Positions 50,027-60,388 of a DNA stretch of 64,000 nucleotides are shown one piece after another. The stretch spans positions 1-64,000 of the forward strand of contig NZ_JAJQRC010000006.1 of assembly GCF_046533115.1 (NCBI RefSeq), written 5' to 3'. The stretch comes from JAIRMO01 sp046533115 (GTDB lineage: Bacteria; Spirochaetota; Spirochaetia; Treponematales; Breznakiellaceae). The translations under genes and the position numbers were made by a program. The notes below the pieces were generated by a model. The model saw nothing but the letters and a program-made list of their open reading frames with translations, made no database searches and was not told the DNA's origin. Each line of letters starts with the position of its first letter. The first letter of the stretch is position 1.

Positions 50027-53000
50027 CTACGGTTGTTCTTCGACTTCCTCCGTGGAAAAATCCTCTTCCTCCGGTTCGGCAACCACTTCGAGTTTCCGTT
50101 TCTCCAGGATCTCCTGCATATAAAGGTCCAGGTCCTGCTGCTCCTCGTCAAAGAGCTTCACCGCCCGGTAACGCTTCATGCCGGTACCCGCGGGGATGGG
50201 ATGGCCGATGATAATGTTCTCCTTAAGCCCCCGCAGGTAGTCCGTGGACCCGGCAATGGCGGCGTTGGTCAGTACCCGGGTGGTCTCCTGGAAGCTGGCC
50301 GCGGACAGGAAAGAATCGATATTGAGGCTGGCCTTGGTGATGCCCTGGAACATGGGCCGGGCCACCGCGGGCTGCCCCCCTTCGCCGATGACCCGGTTGT
50401 TTTCCTCGTGGAAGCGGTACTTGTCCACCATCTGGCCGAAGATGAATTTGGTATCCCCCACCGCCACGATCTCCACCTTCCGCATCATCTGGCGGACGAT
50501 AACCCCGATGTGTTTGTCGTTGATGGATACCCCCTGCAGGCGGTATACCTGCTGGATCTCGTCCATCAGGTAACGCTGCAGGGTGCTTTCCCCCAGGATG
50601 TGCAGGATGTCATGGGGATTGATGGACCCCACGCAGAGCGCTTCCCCGGCCTCGACGGTATCGCCGTCCCGGACCTGCAGCCGCTTGGTCATGGGAATAA
50701 GATGTTTGTACTCCTTACCAAAGGCATCCTGGATGATCACCACCCGTTTGGCCTTGACAATGCCCTTGTTAAAACGGACCACCCCCGAAACCTGGGCCAG
50801 TACCGCGGGGCTCTTGGGTTTACGGGCCTCAAAAAGCTCGCTGACCCGGGGCAGACCGCTGGTAATATCCATGGCCTTGGCCGATTCCTTGAGGGTTTTG
50901 GCGATGGTCCGCCCCGCGTTGATCCGTTCCCCCTCGTCAACCTGGATATAGGCCCCGCCGGGGAGGAAATACGAAGCCAGCTCTGTCCCCTCGTCATCCA
51001 AAATGAGGATCCGGGGCTGCTTGCTCTCCAGCTGATATTCGGTAATCCGTTTTTCCGTGTTACCGGTTTCTTCGTCCAGTTCTTCTTTCAAGGTCGTGCC
51101 CGGGATAATTTCATCATACTTGATGATCCCCGAGGCTTCGGCAATGATGGGGTCCGAGAAGGGGTCAAAGGTGGCAATGGTCTTTTCCGCCCCCACCACA
51201 TCGCCCTTTTTCACCACAAAATCCGAGCCGTTTCGTATATCGATCTTCTGATCCTGACCGATAAGATAGAGGCTTTTCTTCTGAACCATGGCATAGGCGA
51301 TTTCAGAGGAGAGGATCTCCTTGGTCCCCCGGCGGATAATCGGTTCCCCCCGGATAATACGTTTGCCGTCTTCCACCAGGAGTTCATCCTTGGCGTCAAG
51401 CTTATATTCCTTCATCACCTTGTTGATTATGGCATAGCCCTTGCGGGTAAAAAGCCGCCGGCCGTCGGGCATCGGCACATGGGCGCCCACTATATCCCGG
51501 ATATACACCGGATACTTGAGGAAGGTCCGGTTCTCCTCGCTGATCTTGGTGGCGGCCCCGCCGATATGGAAGGTCCGCATGGTAAGCTGGGTACCGGGCT
51601 GACCGATGGACTGGGCGGCGATGGTCCCCACCGCCTCGCCGATATCCACGGTGCGGTTGGTGGCGAGGTTCCGGCCGTAACAGCGGCGGCAGACCCCGTG
51701 TTTTGCCTCGCAGGTAAGGACCGTCCGGATCCGCACGGACTCAACCCCCGCAGCCTCAATGGTGGCGGCGATTTCCTCGGTAATTTCCTCGTTTACGTCG
51801 ATGATAAGCTCCCCGGTAATGGGGTGTTTCACCCGTTCCAGGGTATAGCGGCCCACAATACGCTCGCTTAAGGGTTCAACGATATCCTCCCCTTCCTTGA
51901 TGGCGGAATAGGAGATACCGTTGATGGTCCCGCAGTCATCCTCGTTCACCACCACGTCCTGGGCGATATCCACCAGACGCCGGGTCAAATAGCCGGCCTC
52001 GGCGGTCTTGAGGGCCGTATCCGCCAGCCCCTTTCGGGCGCCGTTGGTGGAGATGAAAAACTCGATCACCGAAAGCCCTTCCTTAAAGTTGGACCGGATG
52101 GGCAGCTCAATAATATCCCCGGAGGGCTTGGCCATAAGGCCCCGCATCCCCGCCAGCTGGCGGATCTGGTTGCGGCTTCCCCGGGCCCCGGAATTGGCCA
52201 TCATATACACCGAATTAAAGCCGTCCCGGTCCGCCTCCAGGGTCTTCATCATGATATTGGTCAGATCCTCGTTGGTCTTGGACCAAACCTCTACGACCCG
52301 GTTGTACCGTTCTTCCTGGGTGATATGGCCCTGGCGGTACTGTTTCTGGATGGAATCGACCTCCTTGTTGGCCTTGTCGATCATCTCGGTTTTTTCCTTG
52401 GGCACCACAATGTCGTCCACCCCGATGGTGGCGCCGAAAACCGTGGCGTATTTATACCCCGTGTTCTTTATGGCATCCAACATCTGTACGGTGGTCCAGG
52501 ATCCCTTTTCGGAAAAAATATTTTCGATAAGGGCCCGCAGTTCCTTGTCCTTCAGTTCATAGTTGATAAAGGGAATCTCCGGGGGCAGCTCCTCGTTGAA
52601 GATCAGCCGTCCCGCGGTGGTTTCAATAATCTTGTCCCGCGCCAACTTGGTTTCGACCCCCACCTTTTCCCAGACCGGGAACTTGGTGGACTTTACCCGA
52701 ATAACCGCCTCCCAATCCAGGGCCTTGGACTCCACCGCCATACGAATTTCGTTGGTGCCGGTATAGCGGCGGCCATGGCCCTTGGCGTTTGGCTTGATCC
52801 GGGTTAAAAAGTTGATCCCCAAAACCATGTCCTGGGAGGGGAACACGATGGTTTTCCCGTTGGCGGGGTTGAGGAGGTTCCGGGCGGAAAGCATCAGGGT
52901 CCAGCATTCCATCTGGGCCGCCTGGGTCAGGGGCACATGGACCGCCATTTGGTCCCCGTCAAAGTCCGCGTTAAAGGCGTGGCACACCAGGGGGTGCAGC

Positions 53001-54316
53001 TTAATGGCCTTTCCCTCCACCAGAACCGGCTCAAAAGCCTGGATCCCCAGACGGTGCAGGGTGGGGGCCCGGTTCAAGAGGACCGGGTGTTCCTTTACCA
53101 CCTCGTCCAGAATGGCGAAAACCTCGGGGGTCTCCGCCTCCACCAGCATCTTGGCCTTTTTGATATTGTATACCACGTCCTTATCCACGAGTTTTTTCAT
53201 GATAAAGGGTTTGAAAAGTTCCAGGGCCATCTTGGTGGGCAGCCCGCACTGCCACATCTTAAGGTCCGGCCCCACGGTGATCACCGAACGGCCCGAATAA
53301 TCCACCCGTTTCCCCAACAGGTTCTGCCGGAACCGGCCCTGTTTTCCCTTGAGCATATCGCTGATCGACTTCAGGGGCCGGTTGCTGGCGCCCTTGACCA
53401 CCCGCTTTTTCTTGGAGTTGTCGAAAAGGGCGTCCACCGCTTCCTGGAGCATCCGTTTTTCATTGCGGATGATGATATCCGGGGCGTTCAGGCCCTGGAG
53501 CCGTTTCAGCCGGTTATTCCGGTTGATCACCCGGCGGTAGAGGTCGTTGAGGTCGCTGGTGGCAAAGCGGCCGCCGTCAAGCTGTACCATGGGCCGTAAT
53601 TCCGGAGGTATCACCGGGATGACGTCCAGGATCATCCATTCGGGCTTATTGTCGGAATTGCGGAAATTCTCCACGATTTCGATCCGTTTAAGGAGCCGCT
53701 TATCACTTTTAGCGCCCTTTTCGATCATCTTGGCCCGGAGTTCCGTGGCGATCTGGTCCAGGTTGATATTCTCCAGGAGGGTCCGGATCGCCTCCGCCCC
53801 CATGCCGGCGCTGAAGGCCCCGCCGTACCGTTCCTGGGCTTCCATATATTCTTCCTCGGTCAGGAGCTGCATCCGTTTTAAATCCGTATCCCCGGCGTCA
53901 ATAACCACGTATTTTTCATAGTAGAGGATGGAACGGAGGCTTGCCATGGGAAGATCCAGGAGCAGTCCCATCCTGCTCGGCACCGAACGGTAATACCAGA
54001 TGTGGGATACCGGGGCTGCCAGCTCAATATGGCCCATCCGCTCCCGGCGCACCTTAAAGTGGGTTACCTCCACCCCGCAGCGGTCACAGATGACCCCCTT
54101 GTACCGGATGGACTTAAATTTACCGCAGTAACATTCCCACTCCTTGGTGGTGCCGAAGATCCGCTCACAGAAGAGCCCGTCCTTCTCCGGCCGCAGCGTC
54201 CGGTAATTGATGGTTTCCGGCTTTTTAACCTCGCCGTAGGACCACGCCCGGATCATCTCCGGCGAGGCCAACCGTATCATGATGGAATCAAAATCCTGTA
54301 TGTCCCGCATCGTCAT
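50027..54316 (-). CDS. rpoC: RNA polymerase beta' subunit
   Basis: This is the largest subunit of RNA polymerase, 1429 residues. The N-terminal zinc finger uses C62, C64, C77 and C80. The catalytic Mg motif NADFDGD has Asp451, 453 and 455. A second zinc site lies in CEAKHGVCRRCYG. The bridge-helix and trigger-loop region is intact (GSRNQIRQLAGMRGLMAKPS). The ATG at 54310, with GGGGG 8 bases before it, could be the true start. The C-terminus ends in a very acidic stretch (EPEEEDFSTEEVEEQP). It is 6 bp after rpoB. The ribosomal genes rpsL and rpsG often found next do not follow. Confidence 0.98.
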   Translation of the reverse strand: MTMRDIQDFDSIMIRLASPEMIRAWSYGEVKKPETINYRTLRPEKDGLFCERIFGTTKEWECYCGKFKSIRYKGVICDRCGVEVTHFKVRRERMGHIELAAPVSHIWYYRSVPSRMGLLLDLPMASLRSILYYEKYVVIDAGDTDLKRMQLLTEEEYMEAQERYGGAFSAGMGAEAIRTLLENINLDQIATELRAKMIEKGAKSDKRLLKRIEIVENFRNSDNKPEWMILDVIPVIPPELRPMVQLDGGRFATSDLNDLYRRVINRNNRLKRLQGLNAPDIIIRNEKRMLQEAVDALFDNSKKKRVVKGASNRPLKSISDMLKGKQGRFRQNLLGKRVDYSGRSVITVGPDLKMWQCGLPTKMALELFKPFIMKKLVDKDVVYNIKKAKMLVEAETPEVFAILDEVVKEHPVLLNRAPTLHRLGIQAFEPVLVEGKAIKLHPLVCHAFNADFDGDQMAVHVPLTQAAQMECWTLMLSARNLLNPANGKTIVFPSQDMVLGINFLTRIKPNAKGHGRRYTGTNEIRMAVESKALDWEAVIRVKSTKFPVWEKVGVETKLARDKIIETTAGRLIFNEELPPEIPFINYELKDKELRALIENIFSEKGSWTTVQMLDAIKNTGYKYATVFGATIGVDDIVVPKEKTEMIDKANKEVDSIQKQYRQGHITQEERYNRVVEVWSKTNEDLTNIMMKTLEADRDGFNSVYMMANSGARGSRNQIRQLAGMRGLMAKPSGDIIELPIRSNFKEGLSVIEFFISTNGARKGLADTALKTAEAGYLTRRLVDIAQDVVVNEDDCGTINGISYSAIKEGEDIVEPLSERIVGRYTLERVKHPITGELIIDVNEEITEEIAATIEAAGVESVRIRTVLTCEAKHGVCRRCYGRNLATNRTVDIGEAVGTIAAQSIGQPGTQLTMRTFHIGGAATKISEENRTFLKYPVYIRDIVGAHVPMPDGRRLFTRKGYAIINKVMKEYKLDAKDELLVEDGKRIIRGEPIIRRGTKEILSSEIAYAMVQKKSLYLIGQDQKIDIRNGSDFVVKKGDVVGAEKTIATFDPFSDPIIAEASGIIKYDEIIPGTTLKEELDEETGNTEKRITEYQLESKQPRILILDDEGTELASYFLPGGAYIQVDEGERINAGRTIAKTLKESAKAMDITSGLPRVSELFEARKPKSPAVLAQVSGVVRFNKGIVKAKRVVIIQDAFGKEYKHLIPMTKRLQVRDGDTVEAGEALCVGSINPHDILHILGESTLQRYLMDEIQQVYRLQGVSINDKHIGVIVRQMMRKVEIVAVGDTKFIFGQMVDKYRFHEENNRVIGEGGQPAVARPMFQGITKASLNIDSFLSAASFQETTRVLTNAAIAGSTDYLRGLKENIIIGHPIPAGTGMKRYRAVKLFDEEQQDLDLYMQEILEKRKLEVVAEPEEEDFSTEEVEEQP

Positions 54317-54322
54317 ATCCCC

Positions 54323-57300
54323 CTAAAAGTTACTCCCGCTCTTGGTTATCAATTCCTCGTCCCGCTCGGTTAGGGGAATTTGTTTGCCCTTGGCATCATA
54401 GATGGTCATGTCCAGGGCCAAGCCCCGCAGTTCCTGGACCAGCACGTTGAAGGATTCGGGGATCCCCGCGGTGGTGGAAGGCTCCCCCTTTACAATGGCT
54501 TCGTATATTTTGGACCGGCCCGTCATATCATCAGACTTGATGGTCAAAAGTTCCTGCAGGGTATTGGCCGCCCCATAGGCCTCCAGGGCCCAGACCTCCA
54601 TTTCGCCCAAACGCTGACCGCCGAACTGGGCCTTGCCCCCCAGGGGCTGCTGGGTTACCAGGGAGTAGGGGCCGGTGGACCGGGCATGCATCTTATCGTC
54701 CACCAGGTGGTGGAGTTTGAGGAAGTAAATTATCCCGCAGAAGATGGGGTTTACAAAGGCTTCACCGGTCCGGCCGTCCCGGAGTACGGTTTTGCTGGTC
54801 ACCGGGAGTCCCGCTTCCTTGAGCTTTTCCTCGATCTGTTCCGTGGAGGGGGACTGGAACACCGGGGCGGAGAACCACTGGTCCAGGGTACTGGCCGCCC
54901 AGCCCAATTCCGTTTCCAAAAGCTGGCCGATGTTCATCCGGGAGGGAACCCCCAAGGGGGTCAGGCAAATATCCAGGGGGGTACCGTCGGTCATATAGGG
55001 CATATCCTCCTCCGGGAGGATCCGGGCCACCACCCCCTTGTTGCCATGGCGGCCCGCCATCTTATCCCCTTCCCGCAGCTTCCGTTTGGTGGCGATCAGG
55101 ACCTTTACCACCTCGTCTACCCCGGGGTTAAGGTCGTCCCCTTCGGTCCGCTTAAGCCGCTGGATGTCGATGATGGTCCCGTCAATGCCGTGGGGCACCC
55201 GGAGGCTGGAATCCCGAACCTCCTTGGCCTTTTCCCCGAAAATGGAGTTGAGGAGCTTAAATTCCGGGGTGGTTTCGGTTTCACTTTTGGGGGTTACCTT
55301 TCCGACCAGGATGTCCCCGGATCGGACCTTGGCCCCCACCCGGATGATCCCCTCGGCGTCCAGGTTATCCAGACTCTTTTCAGAGGTATTGGGAATATCC
55401 CGGGTTATCTTTTCCGGCCCCAATTTGGTCTCCCGGACCTCGGTGATGAACTCTTTTATATGGATAGAGGTGAACATATCATCCTTCACCACCCGCTGGG
55501 AGATGAGGATGGAATCTTCATAGTTGTACCCGTTCCAGGGCATAAAGCCCACCAGGATATTCCGGCCCAGGGCCAATTCCCCGTTCCGGGTGGCCGGTCC
55601 GTCGGCAATAACCTGGCCGGCCAGGACCTTTTCCCCGATCTTTACCAGGGGCCGCTGGTTGTAACAGGTATCCTGGTTGGTCCGCTGATATTTGATCAGG
55701 GGATACACATCCAGCCCCTCGGCATTGGTGGCGGCATTGGCCTTTCCCCCTTCGGCGGGTTTGAGCACGATCTCCTGGGAAGTCACCCGGAGCACCGTAC
55801 CGTTCCGGCGGGCCTTGACCAGCACCCCCGAATCATAGGCGCATTTCCCCTCCATACCGGTCCCGACCCGGGGGGCCTCGGGGAACACCAGGGGAACCGC
55901 CTGGCGCTGCATATTGGAGCCCATCAGGGCCCGGTTGGCGTCGTCGTGTTCCAGAAAGGGGATGAGGGAAGCGGAAACCGAAATGATCTGCTTGGGGGAA
56001 ACATCCATGTACTGAATATCCTCAGGCGCGCGGGTGGTATAATCCCCCTGACGGCGGCAGGAGATCTGGTCGTCCGCAAAGGAACCGTTGTTCTTCAGCT
56101 TCGCCGATGCCTGGGCTATGTAATAGCGGTCCTCGTCCATGGCGGAGAGGTACTCAATTTCCTTGGTGGCCATCCCCTTGGCTACCTTGCGGTAGGGAGT
56201 TTCCAGGAAGCCGTATTCGTTTACCCTGGTGTAGTTTGCCAGGGACACGATAAGGCCGATATTGGGACCTTCCGGGGTCTCAATGGGGCACATCCGGCCG
56301 TAATGGGTGTAATGCACATCCCGGACCTCAAAACCCGCCCGGTCCCGGGAAAGTCCCCCGGGGCCCAGGGCGTTGAGCCGGCGCTTGTGGGTCAGCTCCG
56401 CCAGGGGGTTTACCTGGTCCATGAACTGGGAAAGCTGGCTGGATCCGAAAAATTCCTTAATCGCCGCCACCACCGGTTTAATGGAAATAAGGTCCTGGGG
56501 CTTAATGGTATCGGTCTCTTTAAGGCTCATCCGTTCCTTGGCGATCCGTTCCATCCGGCTAAAGGCGGTTTTAAGGGCATTGGCCATTAATTCCCCCACG
56601 GACCGGACCCGCCGGTTCCCCAGGTGATCGATGTCGTCGATATTTTCATCCCCCACATACACCTTGATAAGGAATTTCATGGTGGCGATGATATCCTGTT
56701 TGGTCAGGGTAAATTCATCCAGGGGGGGTTTAAAGTCGAATTTTTTGTTGAGTTTATACCGGCCCACCTTGCCCAGATCGTAACGCCGGGGGGTGAAAAA
56801 CATCCCCAACAGGTCTTTTTCCGCGGCATCCACGGTGATGGATTCCCCGGGCATCAGGACCGAATAAACCGCGGAAAGGGCGTCTTCCTTAGATGGCTCA
56901 TCCCGGCTGGGATCCTCCTTGAGGAATTTGATCTCCTCCCGCTCGAAACAGTTGAGGAGCATGGGGGAATTGAGGGATTCCGGGGCTTCAAAGTTGATAA
57001 CCTCCACGGAGCTCACCCCGTTTGCCAGGAGTTCGTCCACATTGTGGGGGTGCAGTTTCTCGCCGACCCGGTAGAGTTTTTTCCGCTCCCCGGCCGGGGC
57101 GTTTTTACCGGCGTCATCGGCGTTTTCATTAACCCACACCGCCGCGGCAAGGACCTTGCCGGAAAATTGCTCCCTGGTCTCCCTATCGTCCTTTACCTCC
57201 AGGGTTTCCACCGCATAAAAGGCCTGAATAATGGCCTCCCGGCTTTCATAGCCCAGGGCCCGGAGGAATATGGTCCCCAGGATACGTTTTTTCCGGTCGA

Positions 57301-57871
57301 TCTTGGCATAGATCAGTTCCCGTTTTTGGTCGATTTCAAATTCCAGCCAGGATCCCCGGTAGGGGATAATCCGGGAAGAATAAATCCCCTTTTCGTGACT
57401 GAAGATAACCCCCGGCGAACGGTGGATCTGGGAGACCACCACCCGTTCGGCCCCGTTTATAATAAAGGTGCCCCGTTCGCTCATAATGGGGATATCCCCC
57501 ATATAAATATCCTTCTGCCGGATCTCCCCGGTTTGCTGGAAGATCAGGTTGATCCGCGCTTTCAGGGGCATTGCATAGGTAAGTCCCTTCTGTTTACAAT
57601 CCTGTTCGGCAAATTTGATGTTGTCCTCGTCCAGGGTGTAATATTCGTATTCCAACGTCATGTCACCGGCGGGACTTTCAATGGGGAAGGTGGTTCTGAA
57701 AACTTCTTCCAGTCCCTGAATTGCCGGGGCTTGATGATTCCGCAGACGTTCCCGCTGCAGAAAACGCTCATAGGAACAGAGCTGAATATCGATCAAATCC
57801 GGAAGCTCCATCACATCCTGGATATCCTTCCCTATATAGGTCCTTTGGGTTATTACCTTTGCCTTTGCCAT
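54323..57871 (-). CDS. rpoB: RNA polymerase beta subunit
   Basis: This is the second-largest subunit, 1182 residues. The rifampicin region reads GSSQLSQFMDQVNPLAELTH, then KRRLNALGPGGLSRDRAGFE. Asn500 stands at the position of E. coli Ser531. This substitution is known from Borrelia and Treponema and is linked to natural rifampicin resistance. Other conserved parts include the HGNKGVV segment near the active site. The gene follows rplL after 215 bp with a hairpin. Confidence 0.98.
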   Translation of the reverse strand: MAKAKVITQRTYIGKDIQDVMELPDLIDIQLCSYERFLQRERLRNHQAPAIQGLEEVFRTTFPIESPAGDMTLEYEYYTLDEDNIKFAEQDCKQKGLTYAMPLKARINLIFQQTGEIRQKDIYMGDIPIMSERGTFIINGAERVVVSQIHRSPGVIFSHEKGIYSSRIIPYRGSWLEFEIDQKRELIYAKIDRKKRILGTIFLRALGYESREAIIQAFYAVETLEVKDDRETREQFSGKVLAAAVWVNENADDAGKNAPAGERKKLYRVGEKLHPHNVDELLANGVSSVEVINFEAPESLNSPMLLNCFEREEIKFLKEDPSRDEPSKEDALSAVYSVLMPGESITVDAAEKDLLGMFFTPRRYDLGKVGRYKLNKKFDFKPPLDEFTLTKQDIIATMKFLIKVYVGDENIDDIDHLGNRRVRSVGELMANALKTAFSRMERIAKERMSLKETDTIKPQDLISIKPVVAAIKEFFGSSQLSQFMDQVNPLAELTHKRRLNALGPGGLSRDRAGFEVRDVHYTHYGRMCPIETPEGPNIGLIVSLANYTRVNEYGFLETPYRKVAKGMATKEIEYLSAMDEDRYYIAQASAKLKNNGSFADDQISCRRQGDYTTRAPEDIQYMDVSPKQIISVSASLIPFLEHDDANRALMGSNMQRQAVPLVFPEAPRVGTGMEGKCAYDSGVLVKARRNGTVLRVTSQEIVLKPAEGGKANAATNAEGLDVYPLIKYQRTNQDTCYNQRPLVKIGEKVLAGQVIADGPATRNGELALGRNILVGFMPWNGYNYEDSILISQRVVKDDMFTSIHIKEFITEVRETKLGPEKITRDIPNTSEKSLDNLDAEGIIRVGAKVRSGDILVGKVTPKSETETTPEFKLLNSIFGEKAKEVRDSSLRVPHGIDGTIIDIQRLKRTEGDDLNPGVDEVVKVLIATKRKLREGDKMAGRHGNKGVVARILPEEDMPYMTDGTPLDICLTPLGVPSRMNIGQLLETELGWAASTLDQWFSAPVFQSPSTEQIEEKLKEAGLPVTSKTVLRDGRTGEAFVNPIFCGIIYFLKLHHLVDDKMHARSTGPYSLVTQQPLGGKAQFGGQRLGEMEVWALEAYGAANTLQELLTIKSDDMTGRSKIYEAIVKGEPSTTAGIPESFNVLVQELRGLALDMTIYDAKGKQIPLTERDEELITKSGSNF

Positions 57872-58000
57872 ATTACCCCCTGCTGACCGCCCGGAGGGAT
57901 ATGTTTACCGAATATCCCCCCTTGGGCCGCGTACCCCCCAAACTACAAAAGGGCTCCGGTAAAAAACGGAAACCCCGGGATCGCGCCACCGGACAATATA

Positions 58001-58029
58001 CCCCCGCTCTGGTTATACCAAAACGGGGG
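58001..58029 (-). promoter_or_regulatory. Hairpin in the rplL-rpoB gap (attenuator or processing site)
   Basis: CCCCCG (58001-58006) pairs with CGGGGG (58024-58029), with an inner GGT/ACC pairing. The minus-strand hairpin lacks a long T-run. In many bacteria this gap holds a partial terminator and an RNase III site that set the ratio of ribosomal protein to polymerase; the position fits. Confidence 0.45.
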
Positions 58030-58086
58030 ATCATCCTTTGCCGTATCCCTTGTTCAAGAGAAAAAAAGAATTGTTGTCTGTCTCGT

Positions 58087-58473
58087 CTACTGAATTTCAA
58101 CCGTACCGCCGGCAGCAGTGACCTGATCCTTAATTTTCGCGGCCTCTTCCTTGGAGACATTCTCTTTGAGGGGCTTGGGAGCGCCCTCCACAAGATCCTT
58201 TGCCTCCTTGAGACCAAGTCCGGTAACTGCCCGGACCTCTTTGATAACCGCGATTTTTTTGGTATCGTCAAAGGCCTTAAGAATAACATTGAATTCCGTC
58301 TTCTCCTCGACAGCTTCCGCGGCGGCAGGAGCGGCGCCGGCCGCGGCCACAGCTACGGGAGCAGCGGCGGAAACACCGAATTTTTCCTCCATGGCCTTAA
58401 CCAATTCGGAAACTTCCAACACAGTCATGGACGAAATCGCTTCAATAATCTGATCAGTAGTAAGGGCTGCCAT
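58087..58473 (-). CDS. rplL: 50S ribosomal protein L7/L12
   Basis: This stalk protein of 128 residues recruits translation factors. The N-terminal dimerisation part (MAALTTDQIIEAISSMTVLE) is joined by an Ala-rich hinge (AAAPVAVAAAGAAPAAAEAV) to the C-terminal domain (EFNVILKAFDDTKKIAVIKE, then VRAVTGLGLKEAKDLVEGAP). It follows rplJ after 159 bp that contain small hairpins. Confidence 0.98.
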   Translation of the reverse strand: MAALTTDQIIEAISSMTVLEVSELVKAMEEKFGVSAAAPVAVAAAGAAPAAAEAVEEKTEFNVILKAFDDTKKIAVIKEVRAVTGLGLKEAKDLVEGAPKPLKENVSKEEAAKIKDQVTAAGGTVEIQ

Positions 58474-58632
58474 ATTATCTTCTCCTCAATAAATACCTTA
58501 AAATATGCGCCCATACGGGCACAGCGCATCCCCGAGGATGCTTCCGGGAACCATCCCGGAATATATACAACCGACAGGAACGGCAGCATCCGAAGCCTGA
58601 AGGTTCTTCTTACCCAGCGTTTTAAAACCGGC

Positions 58633-59172
58633 TCAACCGGCCGCCTTTTGATCCCCCACCGCCTTAATGGTACGGACCAGCCGGGCGTTGATGTCGTTCA
58701 GGGCCGCGGCCAGGTTCCGGGCAGGGGCGTTCATCACCGACATAAGCATGGCGATAAGTTCCAGCCTGCCGGGGAGTTTGGAAAAGGCCTCGATCTGCCT
58801 GGCATCGTATATGGTATCCCCCATTAATCCGCCCTTGACATGAAGCGCCGGAGTTTCCCGGGCAAAATCCAGGAGAATTTTAGCGACCTCATTGGGATCC
58901 TTGAGCGCAATGGTCACCGCCGTGGGGCCGGTAAGATACGCGGCCACATCCGGGGCGGATAGCTGCTCAAAGGCGAGCCGGGCAAAATTGTTTTTTACCA
59001 CCTTAAAGTGAGCTTCTTTAGCCCGAAGCTGCTTTCTGAGGATGGTAATCTGCTCTACCGTAAGCCCCCGGTAATCGGCAAAGATAAAATCTTTGGTTTT
59101 ACCAAAGACCTCTTTTAATTCATTGATGGATGTGACTTTAACATCCTGTATTTTTTTAGCGACTATCGCCAT
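58633..59172 (-). CDS. rplJ: 50S ribosomal protein L10
   Basis: L10 anchors the L7/L12 dimers. The 179 residues include FIFADYRGLTVEQITILRKQ, FKVVKNNFARLAF and the C-terminal helix region NLAAALNDINARLVRTIKAV that binds L12. Only 37 bp separate it from rplA, so the long L10 leader known in some bacteria is missing here. Confidence 0.97.
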   Translation of the reverse strand: MAIVAKKIQDVKVTSINELKEVFGKTKDFIFADYRGLTVEQITILRKQLRAKEAHFKVVKNNFARLAFEQLSAPDVAAYLTGPTAVTIALKDPNEVAKILLDFARETPALHVKGGLMGDTIYDARQIEAFSKLPGRLELIAMLMSVMNAPARNLAAALNDINARLVRTIKAVGDQKAAG

Positions 59173-59209
59173 GGTTTAACTCCTTACCCTGAGCGCCGGC
59201 CGGGCCGGG

Positions 59210-59890
59210 CTACTCTTCATCCTTGATGGAGACCCATACTCCGGGTCCCATGGTGGAAGCCACCGAAACGGTTTGGATGAAATCACCCTTTGCGTCGGCG
59301 GGCCTTTTCCGCTTAATTTCGGTAACCACGGTACGGATATTTTCCGCGACCTTTTCACTGTCCATGGAAACTTTTCCCACCGCCAGGTGTACCACCCCGG
59401 TCTTATCGGCCCTGAATTCCACCCGGCCTTTTTTGAGTTCCGAAAGGGCGCCCTTGAGGTCAAAGGTAACGGTCCCGGTTTTGGGATTCGGCATGAGGCC
59501 CCGGCGGCCCAGGACCATACCGAGTTTACCCACGTCTTTCATCATGTCCGGGGTGGCTACCGCCACGTCAAAATCAAGCCACCCGCCCCGGATCTTCTCG
59601 ATAAGATCCTCGGCGCCCACATAGGTAGCCCCCGCATCCTGGGCTTCCTTCTCTTTTTCCGCTTTACAGAACACCAAAACCCGCTTTTCCGCCCGAAACT
59701 GATGGGGAAGCACCACCGTATCCCGAACGGATTGGCTTTTTTTCAGGTTGAGTTTCACCGAAAGATCCACGGTCTCATCAAATTTTGCGGGCGCAAAGGC
59801 TTTAACGAGCTCCAAAGCGGAATTTATATCGTATGAAAGGGCCCCATCGTATTTTTTAAGGTTGTCGAGGTATTTTTTTCCGTGTTTCAT
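59210..59890 (-). CDS. rplA: 50S ribosomal protein L1
   Basis: This L1-stalk protein has 226 residues. Conserved blocks are KFDETVDLSVKLNLKKSQSV, VRDTVVLPHQF and the LGRRGLMPNPKTGTVTFD motif. The C-terminus is slightly shorter than usual, ending SVASTMGPGVWVSIKDEE. It overlaps rplK by 4 bp. Confidence 0.98.
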   Translation of the reverse strand: MKHGKKYLDNLKKYDGALSYDINSALELVKAFAPAKFDETVDLSVKLNLKKSQSVRDTVVLPHQFRAEKRVLVFCKAEKEKEAQDAGATYVGAEDLIEKIRGGWLDFDVAVATPDMMKDVGKLGMVLGRRGLMPNPKTGTVTFDLKGALSELKKGRVEFRADKTGVVHLAVGKVSMDSEKVAENIRTVVTEIKRKRPADAKGDFIQTVSVASTMGPGVWVSIKDEE

Positions 59891-60318
59891 TTTTCTACCT
59901 CTACACCCATAGACCGGGCGGTCCCGGCGATGATCTTCATGGCCCCTTCGATATCATTGGCCGAAAGATCCGCCATTTTTAATTTCGCGATTTCCTCAAG
60001 TTTTGCCCGGGGAATCTTACCGACCTTGGTTTTGTGGGATTCGCCGGATCCCTTTTCAAGGCCAATGGCTTTTTTGATCAACACCGCCGCCGGCGGGGTT
60101 TTGAGGATAAACGTAAAGGATTTATCCGCATACACGGTGATAACCACCGGTATAATGAGTCCCTGCTCCATGTTTTTCGTCCGCTCATTGAACTGCTGGA
60201 CGAATTGCGGAGCGCTGACGCCATGGGGCCCCAAGGCAGGTCCCACCGGCGGGGCCGGAGTGGCCTTGCCCGCGGGACACTGGAGCTTGATCATGGCGCT
60301 TATCTTTTTCTTTGCCAT
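59887..60318 (-). CDS. rplK: 50S ribosomal protein L11
   Basis: This 143-residue protein has IKLQCPAGKATPAPPVGPAL near the start, with the proline pair of the thiostrepton-binding region, and the RNA-binding C-terminal domain (KMADLSANDIEGAMKIIAGT). It is 70 bp after nusG and overlaps rplA. Confidence 0.98.
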   Translation of the reverse strand: MAKKKISAMIKLQCPAGKATPAPPVGPALGPHGVSAPQFVQQFNERTKNMEQGLIIPVVITVYADKSFTFILKTPPAAVLIKKAIGLEKGSGESHKTKVGKIPRAKLEEIAKLKMADLSANDIEGAMKIIAGTARSMGVEVEK

Positions 60319-60388
60319 ATATACTCCTTCGTAGTATGTCCGGCCGCCGCCGGACTAACGGGGACCTGGGCCCCCTCCTACTTATAAT

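Noticed and set aside
50033..51871. Open frame of 612 residues on the plus strand
   Set aside because: It is antisense to rpoC and has the same low-complexity, Gly/His/Leu-rich look as other shadow frames.
54380..56590. Long open frame (736 residues) on the plus strand
   Set aside because: It is antisense to rpoB, which is fully conserved on the minus strand.
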